Positions 36,252 to 45,840 of a stretch of 64,000 nucleotides of DNA are shown one piece after another. Under the pieces are notes generated by a model that was not told the DNA's origin, did not search any database, and saw only the letters and a list, made by a program, of their open reading frames with translations. Source of the stretch: Dehalococcoides mccartyi (GTDB lineage Bacteria; Chloroflexota; Dehalococcoidia; UBA2979); assembly GCA_945865925.1 (NCBI GenBank), contig CAMBFG010000003.1, positions 62,001-126,000 of the forward strand, written 5' to 3'. Position 1 is the stretch's first letter. Each line of letters begins with the position of its first letter. Made by a program: the position numbers and the translations under genes.

Positions 36252-36812
36252 TCAGCGCGCGATGGGCGGCAGTGGGCGGGATCCCTCACCGGCAGGCACC
36301 TCGAAGGTGTTGAGGGCGCACGCGAGCATCGAGTAGTACCCGACCAGGGTGGCCAGGTCGACCATCGTGCGGTCGCCGAGGCGGGTGTGAAGCGCCGTGT
36401 AGGTGGCCTCCGAGACGCGCCGCTTGGGGCCCAGGAGGTCGCGGACGAAGTTGATGATGTGCGCCTCGTTCGCGGTCAGGGCGCTGACGCTGCCGTGGTT
36501 GGCGACGACTTCGATGGTCGCCTCCGGGACGCCGGCTTCGAGGGCCAGGCGGGTGTGGCCGGCCCATTCGACGTCCACGTCGAACTCGCGGGCGGTGGCG
36601 ATGATGGCGAGTTCGCGCTCGGCGGCGGGGATGTCGAGGTCGAAGCGGACGTGGTCGCCGACTCGGGCGACGCGCTCGGCCGCCGCCGGGCTGTGCATCA
36701 GCACCCCGAACGGCCCCCCGACCCGCCCACCTCGGCGCTCGGCAACGGCGTCCCAGGCCTGCTTGCCAGCGGCATCCAGCGGCTCTCGGGCGGTGACGGG
36801 CTGGATGCGCAT
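36252..36812 (-). CDS. Carboxymuconolactone decarboxylase (AhpD-like) family protein
   Basis: The 186-residue protein starts at ATG 36812 with AGGAGG seven bases upstream. It has the all-helical CMD/AhpD-like pattern: RVGDHVRFDLDIPAAERELAIIATAREFDVDVEWAGHTRLALEAGV. The redox CxxC of AhpD peroxidases is absent. The function may therefore be other than a peroxidase. It is divergent from the hrcA operon, and a shared promoter region of 221 bases lies between them. Confidence 0.82.
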   Translation of the reverse strand: MRIQPVTAREPLDAAGKQAWDAVAERRGGRVGGPFGVLMHSPAAAERVARVGDHVRFDLDIPAAERELAIIATAREFDVDVEWAGHTRLALEAGVPEATIEVVANHGSVSALTANEAHIINFVRDLLGPKRRVSEATYTALHTRLGDRTMVDLATLVGYYSMLACALNTFEVPAGEGSRPLPPIAR

Positions 36813-36951
36813 GGGTGCCTCCTCAGGCTGTCGCCCGTGACGGAGGGCGGAGGCGGAGTATAGGTGTGCCGGTTGGCCTCCATGGTTTGGGGGAAATTGG
36901 AGGCTGCTGGCCCGTCTGGGACGCCTCCCGAGAACATCAGGAAGGCGACCA

Positions 36952-36980
36952 TTGACCTGCTCGGGGGAGTCTGTCAGAAT
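36952..36980 (+). promoter_or_regulatory. hrcA operon promoter
   Basis: TTGACC at 36952-36957 and CAGAAT at 36975-36980 with the ideal 17-base spacer, the best sigma-70-type promoter in the window. The expected start point (about 36987) lies just before the CIRCE operator, so HrcA bound there would block transcript initiation or elongation. Confidence 0.85.
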
Positions 36981-36991
36981 CAAAGGCAGGA

Positions 36992-37020
36992 GTTAGCACT
37001 CTCGCCCCGAGAGTGCTAAC
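36992..37020 (+). promoter_or_regulatory. CIRCE operator (HrcA binding site)
   Basis: TTAGCACTC at 36993-37001, a nine-base spacer, and GAGTGCTAA at 37011-37019 form the exact CIRCE inverted repeat, extended by one more pair (G36992, C37020). It sits between promoter and hrcA, the normal site of HrcA repression of heat-shock genes. Confidence 0.97.
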
Positions 37021-37033
37021 AGGGGAGGCGAAG

Positions 37034-38047
37034 GTGCTCACTGAGCGTCGCGCGACCATTCTGGGGCTGGTAGTGCGGGAGTACGTCCAGACGGCTGAGC
37101 CCGTCTCGTCCAAGGCACTGGTTGACCGGCGAGGCCTCGATGTCTCGTCGGCGACCGTGCGGAACGAGATGGCACGGCTGGAGGACGAGGGGTACATCAC
37201 CCACCCGCACACGTCGGCGGGCCGGATTCCGTCCGACCTCGGCTACCGCACGTACGTGCAGTCGCTGATGGCGGAAGAGCCGGTTGGGGCGGAAGAACAG
37301 CGGACGATCACCCACCAACTACACCAGGTGGGGGGTGGTCTGGAAGACTGGCTCAGCCTGACCGCAACGATCCTCGCGGGTGCCGTGGGGAACGTGGCGG
37401 TGGTGACGCGACCTCGGACGGTGACGGCAGGGCGGCTTCGCCACCTCCAACTGGTCGAGTTGAACGCAGACACCGCGCTGCTGGTGGCGGTGATGGACGA
37501 CGGACGGCTGCGACAGCGGCTGGTGCCGCTTCGGACGCCGGCCACACAGGCGGAGTTGCAAGAGCGGGCGGCGCGGTTGAACGCGCGACTCGCAGCCGCG
37601 GACGGCCCGGGCGCTCGAGCGCTGGCCGCCGACCTCGTCGATGTCGACGACGCCTCGACCGCACGGGCGGCGGCGGAGTTGATCGAGGAGCACCGCGGCG
37701 CGGAAGAGACGTACCTGGACGGGCTCTCGCGAGCGCTCCGGCAGCCGGAGTTCGCGGACCCGGACCGGATGCTGGACGCGGTGGCACGGCTGCAGACGTA
37801 CCGGCTGAGGACGCTCCTCGAAGGTGCGGCGGACGCGCTGCCGGGTGAGACGCGAGTGGTCATCGGTAGCGAGATGGCCGCGGACGAGATGCAGGACTGG
37901 AGCGTGGTGATCGCGCGATACGGCGACCCCGAGTCGGCCGGTACGGTCGCAGTGGTGGGCCCGACGCGGATGGCGTACGAGCGGACGATCCCGCGGGTGC
38001 GCTACATCGCATCCTTGATGGGACAACTGCTGCGCGACATGCGATAG
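37034..38047 (+). CDS. hrcA: Heat-inducible transcription repressor HrcA
   Basis: The 337-residue protein starts at GTG 37034 with GGGGAGG (37022-37028) upstream. The N-terminal winged helix (LGLVVREYVQTAEPVSSKAL, SSATVRNEMARLEDEGYI, HTSAGRIPSDLGYR) is highly characteristic. The central inserted dimerisation domain and the C-terminal GAF-like domain (SVVIARYG...VVGPTRMAYERTIP) follow. It represses its own operon through the CIRCE site and is kept active by GroEL in other bacteria. Confidence 0.96.
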   Translation: MLTERRATILGLVVREYVQTAEPVSSKALVDRRGLDVSSATVRNEMARLEDEGYITHPHTSAGRIPSDLGYRTYVQSLMAEEPVGAEEQRTITHQLHQVGGGLEDWLSLTATILAGAVGNVAVVTRPRTVTAGRLRHLQLVELNADTALLVAVMDDGRLRQRLVPLRTPATQAELQERAARLNARLAAADGPGARALAADLVDVDDASTARAAAELIEEHRGAEETYLDGLSRALRQPEFADPDRMLDAVARLQTYRLRTLLEGAADALPGETRVVIGSEMAADEMQDWSVVIARYGDPESAGTVAVVGPTRMAYERTIPRVRYIASLMGQLLRDMR

Positions 38048-38118
38048 CGATGGCCGCGCGCGGAGACTGAAGGTGTGTGATCGCGGCGGCGCGAATCACA
38101 CTCGAACAAGGGAAGACG

Positions 38119-38673
38119 ATGACGGACGAACAGGACTCCCCGGTCGGGGCGGAGGCTACGGCATCTCCCGCGGACGTGGAGGAGCCGACGCTGGAGTCGC
38201 TGCGCGCCGAACTTGAAACGGCGCGAGCGGCGCAGGCGCGGGCCGTCGCTGACTACCAGAACCTGCTCCGCCGCTCACGCGATGAGCGTGCGGAGTGGAG
38301 CGCGGCGGCGGTGACCGGCGCGGTGGTGGCCTTCCTCCCGGTGCTCGACGACCTCGAGCGCGCGATCGAGGCGACGCCGGGCGAGATGTCCGAGCAGCCG
38401 TGGGCCGAGGGCGTACGGCTGGTGATGCAGAAGTTCCGCGGCGTGCTGGAGCAAAGCGGGGTCACGGAGATCCACGCGCTCGGCAAGCCGTTCGACCCCG
38501 CCCGACACGAGGCCGCTGGTTCGGCACCGGGTCCGGAGGGGGCGGTCATCCACCTCGTGCGGCGCGGGTACGCGCTGGGCGACCGGGTGGTGCGGCCGGC
38601 GATGGTGATTGTGGGCGCGGGTACGCCAGCCGGGGCAGAGGCCACCGGCGCGCACGACGCGCAGACGCAGTAA
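38119..38673 (+). CDS. grpE: Nucleotide exchange factor GrpE
   Basis: The 184-residue protein starts at ATG 38119 with AAGGGAAG upstream. An acidic N-terminus and a long coiled-coil region (about 22-70, [15 protein letters not shown]) lead to the beta-domain ([41 protein letters not shown]), the GrpE signature. It releases ADP from DnaK. It is cotranscribed with hrcA and dnaK. Confidence 0.95.
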   Translation: MTDEQDSPVGAEATASPADVEEPTLESLRAELETARAAQARAVADYQNLLRRSRDERAEWSAAAVTGAVVAFLPVLDDLERAIEATPGEMSEQPWAEGVRLVMQKFRGVLEQSGVTEIHALGKPFDPARHEAAGSAPGPEGAVIHLVRRGYALGDRVVRPAMVIVGAGTPAGAEATGAHDAQTQ

Positions 38674-38695
38674 GGCGAGAGAGCGAGGCAACTAT

Positions 38696-40597
38696 ATGGG
38701 TAAGGTCATCGGCATCGACCTGGGCACGACGAACTCGTGCGTGGCGGTGATGGAAGGCGGGGAGCCTCGCGTCATCCCCAACGCTGAGGGCGGTCGGACG
38801 ACGCCGTCTGTGGTCGCCGTGACGAAGGACGGGGAACGCCTCGTCGGTACTGTCGCGAAGCGCCAGGCGGTCACCAACCCGCAGAACACCGTCTACTCGG
38901 TGAAGCGGCTCATGGGCCGCAAGTTCGAGGACGAAGAGGTCAACCGCCTGAAGAAGGTGGCTGGCTTCGGGGTGGTGAAGCGCGACAACGGCGACGCCGG
39001 CGTCGAGCTGGGCGGCCGTCAGTACTCGCCGCCCGAGGTCTCCGCGATGGTGCTGCAGAAGTTGAAGGCGGACGCGGAGGCCTACCTCGGCGAGTCCGTC
39101 ACGGAGGCGGTGATCACCGTCCCGGCGTACTTCAACGACGCCCAGCGCCAGGCCACGCGTGACGCGGGCCGCATCGCCGGCCTCGAAGTGCTACGCATCA
39201 TCAACGAGCCGACCGCCGCGTCGCTGGCCTACGGCCTCGACTCAAAGGCGGAGGAGCTGATCGCCGTCTACGACCTCGGTGGTGGCACGTTCGACATCTC
39301 GATCCTCGAGATCGGCGACGGCACCTTCCAGGTCAAGGCGACGAACGGCGACACTTTCCTCGGTGGCGACGACTTCGACAACGTGTTGATCGAGTTCCTC
39401 GCGGCCGAATTCAAGCGTGACTCGGGCATCGACATCTCGCAGGACCGGATGGCGCTTCAGCGCCTGAAGGAAGCCGCCGAGAAGGCGAAGATCGAGTTGT
39501 CCTCGGCGCAATCGACGGAGATCAACCTGCCGTTCATCACGGCGGACGCCGCCGGGCCGAAGCACATGGTGCTGACGCTCACGCGTGCGAAGTTCGAGCA
39601 GTTGGTCGTGTCGCTGGTCGAGCAGACGCTCGTGCCGGTGGCGCAGGCCCTCAAGGACGCGGGCGTGCAGGCCTCCGCCGTCGACGAGGTGGTCCTCGTC
39701 GGTGGCATGACGCGCATGCCGCTCGTCGTGCAGCGCGTGAAGGAATTCTTCGGGAAGCAGCCACACCAGGGCGTGAACCCGGACGAGGTCGTGGCCATCG
39801 GTGCCGCGATCCAGGCCGGCGTGCTCAAGGGTGAGGTGAAGGACGTCCTGCTCCTGGACGTCACGCCACTGACGATGGGCATCGAAACCCTCGGCGGCGT
39901 CGCGACCCCGCTGATCGAGCGCAACACGACGATCCCGACGACGGCGTCGCAAACGTTCTCGACCGCGAGCGACAACCAGCCGAGCGTGGAGATCCACGTG
40001 GTGCAGGGCGAGCGCTCGATGGCAGGCGACAACAAGTCGCTGGCCCGCTTCATCCTCGACGGCCTGCTGCCCGCGCCGCGAGGCGTCCCGCAGATCGAGG
40101 TCTCGTTCGACATCGATGCGAACGGCCTCGTGAAGGTGTCGGCGACGGACAAGGCGACCGGGAAGCAGCAGCACGTCTCGATCCAGCCCTCGAGCGGCCT
40201 GACCGACGGCGAGGTCGAGCGGCTGCGCAAGGAAGCCGAGATCCACGCCGGCGAGGACGCGAAGAAGCGCGCCACCGCTGAGGCGCGGAACCAGGGCGAC
40301 ACCCTCGTCTACTCAGCCGAGAAGATGCTGCGTGACAACGCCGAAATCGTGACCGCCGAGCAGAAGTCGACCGTCGAGGCGGCACTGGCCGGCGTGCGCG
40401 AAGCGCTGACGGGCGAGGACGGCGACCTGATCAAGGAGCGGGCGGATGCCCTCTCCCGGGCGATGCAGGAAGTCGGCAACGCGATCTACACGAAGCAGGC
40501 GGAGGCAAACGCCCCCGGCGCAGAGGGTGCTGACCCGGCCGCAGCCGCGGCAGGCGGTACCGGCGACACGATCGAAGGCGAGTTCCGCGAGGTTTAA
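38696..40597 (+). CDS. dnaK: Molecular chaperone DnaK
   Basis: The 633-residue protein starts at ATG 38696. The ATPase domain has [35 protein letters not shown] and [11 protein letters not shown]. The linker [17 protein letters not shown] and the substrate-binding domain ([16 protein letters not shown]) follow. The C-terminal lid is helical, then a Pro/Ala/Gly-rich tail ends with EGEFREV. It is an Hsp70 foldase. It is followed by a hairpin terminator, so dnaJ is probably expressed separately. Confidence 0.97.
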   Translation: MGKVIGIDLGTTNSCVAVMEGGEPRVIPNAEGGRTTPSVVAVTKDGERLVGTVAKRQAVTNPQNTVYSVKRLMGRKFEDEEVNRLKKVAGFGVVKRDNGDAGVELGGRQYSPPEVSAMVLQKLKADAEAYLGESVTEAVITVPAYFNDAQRQATRDAGRIAGLEVLRIINEPTAASLAYGLDSKAEELIAVYDLGGGTFDISILEIGDGTFQVKATNGDTFLGGDDFDNVLIEFLAAEFKRDSGIDISQDRMALQRLKEAAEKAKIELSSAQSTEINLPFITADAAGPKHMVLTLTRAKFEQLVVSLVEQTLVPVAQALKDAGVQASAVDEVVLVGGMTRMPLVVQRVKEFFGKQPHQGVNPDEVVAIGAAIQAGVLKGEVKDVLLLDVTPLTMGIETLGGVATPLIERNTTIPTTASQTFSTASDNQPSVEIHVVQGERSMAGDNKSLARFILDGLLPAPRGVPQIEVSFDIDANGLVKVSATDKATGKQQHVSIQPSSGLTDGEVERLRKEAEIHAGEDAKKRATAEARNQGDTLVYSAEKMLRDNAEIVTAEQKSTVEAALAGVREALTGEDGDLIKERADALSRAMQEVGNAIYTKQAEANAPGAEGADPAAAAAGGTGDTIEGEFREV

Positions 40598-40625
40598 CGC
40601 TCCCGGAATCGCGACAGACATACGG

Positions 40626-40660
40626 CAGGCGCCCGTCGAGTAACCTCCGGCGGGCGTCTG
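40626..40660 (+). terminator. Hairpin after dnaK
   Basis: The arms CAGGCGCCCG (40626-40635) and CGGGCGTCTG (40651-40660) pair with one G-U, with a 15-base loop and a T-containing follower. It lies 29 bases after the dnaK stop and probably reduces read-through into the phosphatase gene. Confidence 0.6.
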
Positions 40661-40682
40661 TGTCTGACAGGGGCGGTATGCC

Positions 40683-41432
40683 GTGATCGAAGAGTTCAAA
40701 CGCCGTCACATCCCGTTCGGACGCTGGTTCAACGTGCGCGACCTCGGTGGGTACGCGGCGGAGGCGGGGCCTGTCACATGGCAGCGGTACTACCGCGCCG
40801 GAGCGCCCGCCGCCTTCGAAGACGACGACATCGAGCGGGCACGCGGGCTCGGCATCCGCTCGGTGATCGACCTGCGGCGTGGGGACGAGGGCCAGCGCGA
40901 CCGGCCGCACCCGATCACGGAACTCGGCGCGACCTATCACTTGCTGCCGGTCGTGAAAGAGGACGCTTCCGTCACCGCAATCGCGGGGCCGCGCATCTCC
41001 GCCGAGCGCTACCTCGCCTACCTCGAAGTGGGCGGGGAGTCCTTCCGCGACATCTTCGAGGTCCTAGGGAACCCTGACTCATACCCGGTGGTCGTCCATT
41101 GTTCGGCCGGGAAGGACCGCACCGGCGTCGTGAGCGCGATGGCCCTCGAAATCCTCGGGGTGCCGCGCGAGACGATCGAGGCGGACTACGCGATGACGAA
41201 CCTGGAACGGGAGCGGACGGCAGCCTACTGGCAGACGCGCGGTGGCTGGTACGCGACGGCGACTCCGGAGCAACTCGATTTCGCGCTGAGCGTCCCTCCG
41301 GAAGCGATCTCCGGGTTCCTCGACGGCCTCGAGGCGCGATACGGCGGCGCGGAGGGGTACTTGCGCGGCGTGGGGGTGCCCGCCGAGGCGATCCGAGGGC
41401 TTCGGCGCGTCCTGGGTGGTGAGGCCTCGTAG
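40683..41432 (+). CDS. Protein tyrosine/serine phosphatase (CX5R, lipid-phosphatase-like)
   Basis: The 249-residue protein starts at GTG 40683. It has the P-loop HCSAGKDRTG with nucleophile Cys140 and Arg146, and the N-terminal NVRDLGGY and YRAGAPAAF seen in the tyrosine phosphatase family 3 (IphP/LipA-like, Y_phosphatase3). The extra Lys in the loop is common in dual-specificity or phosphoinositide-type members. Its place between dnaK and dnaJ is not explained by family knowledge. Confidence 0.88.
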   Translation: MIEEFKRRHIPFGRWFNVRDLGGYAAEAGPVTWQRYYRAGAPAAFEDDDIERARGLGIRSVIDLRRGDEGQRDRPHPITELGATYHLLPVVKEDASVTAIAGPRISAERYLAYLEVGGESFRDIFEVLGNPDSYPVVVHCSAGKDRTGVVSAMALEILGVPRETIEADYAMTNLERERTAAYWQTRGGWYATATPEQLDFALSVPPEAISGFLDGLEARYGGAEGYLRGVGVPAEAIRGLRRVLGGEAS

Positions 41433-41482
41433 GACGCTCCCGAGCAGCGCTCGCGGGGACCGTCGTTTAGGATGATTGGTCT

Positions 41483-42604
41483 ATGACGACTGGCACTGAC
41501 GACCTCTACGGCACGCTGGGTGTCGCCCGGGATGCCACCCCGGACGATGTGAAGCGCGCGTTCCGCAAACTCGCGATGGAGTTCCACCCCGACCGGAACA
41601 AGGACGAGGGCGCTGAGGCGCGCTTCAAGCAGATCAACGCCGCCTACGAAGTGCTCTCCGACGCGGAGAAGCGCGCGCGGTACGACCGTTTCGGCGCCGC
41701 CGGGATCGGGAACGCGGGCGCGCAGGGCTTCACCGGCCACGATGGTTTCGGCGGGTTCGGCGACATCTTCGATGCGTTCTTCCGCGGGACGGCATCGAGG
41801 CGCGCGGGGCCACAGCCTGGTTCCGACCTGCGCGCGACGATGACGCTCAGCCTCGAGGAGGCCGTCTTCGGCGTGGAGCAGGAGATCGCCTACCAACGCA
41901 CGGAGCGATGCGCGGACTGCAAGTCCACCGGCCAGGTCAACGGCGTCGCGCGGCCCGAGTGTCCCGACTGCAAGGGCCAGGGCGAACTCCGACGTGTGCA
42001 GCAGTCGGTCTTCGGCCAGTTCGTGAACGTGGCGGCGTGCGGGCGCTGCCGAGGTGAGGGCAGCATCGTCACCGACCCGTGCAAGACGTGCCGCGGGAAC
42101 GGGCTGCGGCGCGTGAAGGTGAGCCGATCGGTGAAGGTGCCGGCAGGCGTCGATGACGGCTCACAGTTGCGCATCTCGGGCGAGGGCGACCACGGACCGC
42201 GCGGTGGACAGCCGGGACACCTGTACGTCGAACTGCGCGTGCGACCGCACGAGCGCTTCAAGCGTGTGGACAACGACCTCGTGTACGAACTGCCGTTGAA
42301 CATCGCACAGGCGTCGCTGGGGATGGACCTCGACGTCCCCACGCTCGAGGGCGAGGCGGTGGCGCTGAAGTTGAAGCCGGGCGTGCAGCACGGTGACGTC
42401 CACGCGATCCGTGGCAAGGGCGTCCCGTACCTCCGGGGGACCGGGCGCGGCGATCTGCTCGTGCGCACGCACGTGGTGACACCGACCACGCTGACCAAGG
42501 AACAGAAGAACATGCTGGCGAAACTCGCCGACTCGCTGGGTACGCCCGATGTCCCCGAGGACCCCTCGCTGTTCTCGCGCATCCGCGACGCCTTCGTCCC
42601 ATAG
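41483..42604 (+). CDS. dnaJ: Chaperone protein DnaJ
   Basis: The 373-residue protein starts at ATG 41483. The J-domain has HPD at 35-37, followed by a Gly/Phe region. The zinc centre has four CxxCxGxG-type motifs (CADCKSTG, CPDCKGQG, CGRCRGEG, CKTCRGNG). The C-terminal peptide-binding domains are about 210-350 (VPAGVDDGSQLRISGEGD, LDVPTLEG). It is a full-length type I DnaJ, stimulating DnaK ATPase. It is followed closely by prmA. Confidence 0.96.
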   Translation: MTTGTDDLYGTLGVARDATPDDVKRAFRKLAMEFHPDRNKDEGAEARFKQINAAYEVLSDAEKRARYDRFGAAGIGNAGAQGFTGHDGFGGFGDIFDAFFRGTASRRAGPQPGSDLRATMTLSLEEAVFGVEQEIAYQRTERCADCKSTGQVNGVARPECPDCKGQGELRRVQQSVFGQFVNVAACGRCRGEGSIVTDPCKTCRGNGLRRVKVSRSVKVPAGVDDGSQLRISGEGDHGPRGGQPGHLYVELRVRPHERFKRVDNDLVYELPLNIAQASLGMDLDVPTLEGEAVALKLKPGVQHGDVHAIRGKGVPYLRGTGRGDLLVRTHVVTPTTLTKEQKNMLAKLADSLGTPDVPEDPSLFSRIRDAFVP

Positions 42605-42606
42605 CG

Positions 42607-43572
42607 GTGACACCTCGACGCTCGCCCACGCCCGAGGCCTCCCAGTGGGTCGAGGCCATCGTGCGCTGCGATGCGCTCGATGCGGAACTCGTGGCGGACG
42701 CATTGCGCATCGCGGGCGCCGAGGGCGTCGCGATCGAGCCCGCGATCCTGCTCGATGACGACGCCGATTTCACCTACACCGAGCGCTTCGATGTGCCGTG
42801 GACCGTGCGCGGGACGGTGCCCGCGCCCTTTGAGACAGCGGCCCGACGCGCGCTTCGGCGTCATCTCATGTCACTGCCACTCCACTCACCCCTCGGCCGG
42901 CTGCGAGTGATCGAGGTGCGTCCGGAGCAGTGGTCAGAGGCGTGGAAGCGCTTCTTCGGTGTGCTGCACCTGGGCGAGCGGACGGTGATCCGGCCGACCT
43001 GGGAGCAGTACCGCGCGCAGCCACACGAGGTTGTGATCGACCTCGACCCCGGGACCGCCTTTGGGACCGGGCAGCACGAGACGACGCGGCTGTGCCTGGA
43101 AGCACTCGAAGGGGTGGTGACGCCGGGCTGCACCGTCCTCGATGTGGGGGCGGGCTCCGGCATCCTCGCGATCGCGGCGGCGAAGCACGGGGCGCGGCGG
43201 GTACGCGCGTGCGATCTCGACGCGTCGACGGTAGCGGTGGTGCGTGAGAACGCGACACTCAACGGTGTCGAGGGACGGATCACGGCGGCGGCGGGCTCGC
43301 TGGGCGACGCGTGGCCGTGGCCTCGGACGTCGCCGGTCGCGTGCGCCGAGGTCGTCGTCGCGAACATCTCATCGATCGCCGTGCGTGCGCTGCTCCCCGC
43401 GATCGTGGCGGCGGTCCGACCGGGCGGCGCGGCGGTGGTCTCGGGGTTCCTCACCGTGGACGCCGATGTGATGGTGCGAGCGGCACGGCGCGCCGGCCTG
43501 CGCGAGGTGACGCGGCACGATGGCCTCGAGTGGTCGTGCGTCGTTGGACGGCGGGCAGAAGAGCAGCGTTAG
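42607..43572 (+). CDS. prmA: Ribosomal protein L11 methyltransferase
   Basis: The 321-residue protein starts at GTG 42607, two bases after the dnaJ stop. The characteristic DPGTAFGTGQHETTRLCLEAL motif precedes the SAM motif I VLDVGAGSGILAIAAAKHGA (about 178-197), and VVANISS is the catalytic NPxx-like site. PrmA trimethylates L11 in the cytoplasm. The dnaJ-prmA pairing is common in bacteria. Its stop codon overlaps the stop of the convergent M23 gene by three bases. Confidence 0.95.
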   Translation: MTPRRSPTPEASQWVEAIVRCDALDAELVADALRIAGAEGVAIEPAILLDDDADFTYTERFDVPWTVRGTVPAPFETAARRALRRHLMSLPLHSPLGRLRVIEVRPEQWSEAWKRFFGVLHLGERTVIRPTWEQYRAQPHEVVIDLDPGTAFGTGQHETTRLCLEALEGVVTPGCTVLDVGAGSGILAIAAAKHGARRVRACDLDASTVAVVRENATLNGVEGRITAAAGSLGDAWPWPRTSPVACAEVVVANISSIAVRALLPAIVAAVRPGGAAVVSGFLTVDADVMVRAARRAGLREVTRHDGLEWSCVVGRRAEEQR

Positions 43573-44609
43573 GGGCGGAAGGTCTGCGTCGTCCAGGTGA
43601 ACGGGTCGACGTTGACGCCGTAGACGGTGACCTCCCAGTGGAGGTGCGGGCCGGTGGAGAAGCCGGTCGTCCCCATGCGTGCGATGAGCGTGCCCGCGCT
43701 GACGAACGTCCCTGGCGTGACGAGTGCCGCCTCCAGGTGGTGGTAGCCGCTCTTCACGCCGGAGCCGTGATCGATGATGACCGAGATACCCCGGATCGGG
43801 TGGGTCTCGACGAAGGCGACGCGGCCGGGGGCGGCTGCAACGATGGGTGTGCCCTGGTCGTTGGCGATGTCAGCACCCGAGTGGAACCCACCGATGGGCC
43901 CGCCGTTGATCGAGCGCCCCGAGCCGAACTCGGTGGAGATGTAGCCTGCCGCCGGCTTGATGAACGGCCTGTCCCAGCGGACATCCGGGTCGAACGCGGC
44001 GAATTCCTTCGCCCGCAACTGCTCCTCGGTGATCCCGGCTTGCGGCGTGAGGATGGCCCCCACCTCCTCGGTCACTTCGAGGTAGTCGACGGGGCGCTCG
44101 ACGTGTACGACCTGCGTGACGGCGTCGATCTGCCGTGTGGTCTTGCCCGCTGCGTCGAAGAGCGTGACCTGCGCGGTGCGCGCTCCCAGAGTCGCGTCCA
44201 CGGGGACGCCGAGGAGCGCCCATAGGAAGTCGCCCTGCGCACGGAGTGGCACCGTGGTGCCGATGAACCGCACAACTCCTGTCCGCTCGATCGCGCGGAC
44301 GATGAGGAGTGTGGCTTCGCCGTTTCCGACGGTCCTCGGACGGAACTCGAACGCAGCCGGTGACTGGGTGGCCGGGGGCGTCGTGGCGGTGGGTGTCGGG
44401 GTCGGCGTCGGTGACTGCGCCGGCGTCGAGGTCGCGGTGTTGGTGGCGGAGGGGGAGCCCTCGGTGGGCTGGGCGGTCGGGGAGGTCGTCGCGTCGGTAG
44501 TGGCTCCGCGCCCGAACGAGCAGGCGGCTGCGGGCACGGCAAGGCTCAGCGCAACGCCTGCGCGCAGCACAGCGCGACGTGACCACGGCCTGGGGAACGG
44601 CTGCTTCAT
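43569..44609 (-). CDS. M23 peptidase lipoprotein
   Basis: The 346-residue protein starts at ATG 44609 with GGAGAAGT upstream. A twin-Arg stretch SRRAVLRAG precedes a hydrophobic core and the lipobox AAAC (about 28-31), so it is an exported lipoprotein, perhaps by the Tat route. A Thr/Pro/Ser-rich linker (about 40-90) leads to a beta-rich domain and then the C-terminal LytM/M23 zinc domain, [20 protein letters not shown] and GPHLHWEV. It should cleave peptidoglycan peptides near the membrane. The start upstream at 44651 has no ribosome site. Confidence 0.9.
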   Translation of the reverse strand: MKQPFPRPWSRRAVLRAGVALSLAVPAAACSFGRGATTDATTSPTAQPTEGSPSATNTATSTPAQSPTPTPTPTATTPPATQSPAAFEFRPRTVGNGEATLLIVRAIERTGVVRFIGTTVPLRAQGDFLWALLGVPVDATLGARTAQVTLFDAAGKTTRQIDAVTQVVHVERPVDYLEVTEEVGAILTPQAGITEEQLRAKEFAAFDPDVRWDRPFIKPAAGYISTEFGSGRSINGGPIGGFHSGADIANDQGTPIVAAAPGRVAFVETHPIRGISVIIDHGSGVKSGYHHLEAALVTPGTFVSAGTLIARMGTTGFSTGPHLHWEVTVYGVNVDPFTWTTQTFRP

Positions 44610-44727
44610 ACTTCTCCGCCCGGGACGCCGTATGGCGCACCCTGCTTTCATCCTAGCCCGGGAGGCCTCGTCGATCCGGAAAGCCTGCTCTCTCGGAAAT
44701 TTTCACAGGTGCGACTCGCCAGATTGC

Positions 44728-44837
44728 TATACTCCCGCCGTTCGCAGCCGGATGCGGCCCCGGCAACGACCCCACGCATTCGCACCCCTCGGGCGGAACC
44801 GAGGTGCCAGCGTCACCTCTGGGTTACGGATGGCACC
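44728..44837 (+). promoter_or_regulatory. Possible promoter -10 and leader hairpin of the moxR operon
   Basis: TATACT (44728-44733) is a good -10 box, but a -35 at normal spacing is not clear (TTTCAC at 44701 is 21 bases away). GGTGCCA (44803-44809) can pair with TGGCACC (44831-44837), making a 7-bp stem just before the ribosome site GGAGGAG (44858-44864). The remainder of 44610-44867 shows nothing definite. Confidence 0.35.
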
Positions 44838-44867
44838 CCCGGACAGGCGGCCCACGCGGAGGAGCAG

Positions 44868-45824
44868 ATGGAAGCCCCGAAACTCGTCGCGGAGCGCATC
44901 CTCGCCAACGTCGAGCGCGTGATCATCGGCAAGACGGACGAGGCGCGGTTCGCCCTCGTGACGTTGCTCTGTCGTGGTCACTTGCTGATCGAGGACGTAC
45001 CCGGCGTCGGTAAGACGATGCTGGCACGGGCGCTCGCGAAGTCGACTGGATGCTCCTTCGCGCGCATCCAGTTCACGCCCGACCTGCTGCCGACCGACGT
45101 CACCGGCGTCTCGGTGTACCGCCAGGGCACCGGAGAGTTCGTGTTCCGGCCAGGCCCGATCGTTGCGCAGATCGTCCTCGCCGACGAGGTGAACCGCGCG
45201 ACGCCGAAGACGCAGTCCGCGCTCCTCGAAGCGATGGAGGAGCACCAGGTCACGGTGGACGGGATCACGCACATCCTGCCGCGACCAAGCATGGTGATGG
45301 CCACGCAGAACCCGATCGAGTACGAGGGCACGTTCCCGCTGCCGGAGGCCCAGCTCGACCGATTCTTCATGCGCATCCACCTTGGCTACCCGAGCCCGAC
45401 GGACGAAGTGCTGATCATGGACGCGCAGCAGGAGCGCCACCCCATCGAGACGCTGGGCGAAGTGGTATCGCCGGCAGAGCTCCTCGAACTACAGGAAGCG
45501 GTCGGACGGATCTACGTCGACCCGCTGATCAAGCAGTACATCGTGAGCCTGTCGAACGCGACGCGTGAACACGAGGCGGCCTACCTCGGCGCGTCACCGC
45601 GCGGATCGCTCGCGCTCATGCGGGCGACGCAGGCACACGCGATGCTGGACGGGCGTGACTTCGTGCAGCCGGACGACGTGAAGTTGCTGGCGTACTCCAC
45701 GCTGGGACATCGCGTGATCGTGAGCCCGAGCGCGCGCGTCCGTGAGATCGACGCACGCCAGATCGTGGAAGAAGTCCTCGGACGCGTGCCGGTGCCGGGC
45801 GTCCGCGCCCGCGGCGGCGCGTAG
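44868..45824 (+). CDS. MoxR family AAA+ ATPase (array 1)
   Basis: The 318-residue protein starts at ATG 44868 with GGAGGAG. It has the P-loop [16 protein letters not shown] (about 43-58), the Walker B/sensor region [22 protein letters not shown], sensor 1 [22 protein letters not shown] and the C-terminal lid. MoxR ATPases act as metal-chelatase-like or chaperone motors with DUF58 and von Willebrand proteins. The DUF58 and transglutaminase-like genes follow. Confidence 0.93.
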   Translation: MEAPKLVAERILANVERVIIGKTDEARFALVTLLCRGHLLIEDVPGVGKTMLARALAKSTGCSFARIQFTPDLLPTDVTGVSVYRQGTGEFVFRPGPIVAQIVLADEVNRATPKTQSALLEAMEEHQVTVDGITHILPRPSMVMATQNPIEYEGTFPLPEAQLDRFFMRIHLGYPSPTDEVLIMDAQQERHPIETLGEVVSPAELLELQEAVGRIYVDPLIKQYIVSLSNATREHEAAYLGASPRGSLALMRATQAHAMLDGRDFVQPDDVKLLAYSTLGHRVIVSPSARVREIDARQIVEEVLGRVPVPGVRARGGA

Positions 45825-45840
45825 GCGATCGAGGCGCGTG

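Noticed and set aside
44330..44520. Thr/Pro-rich repeat as a separate repeat element
   Set aside because: It is the flexible linker of the M23 lipoprotein, coding and in frame.
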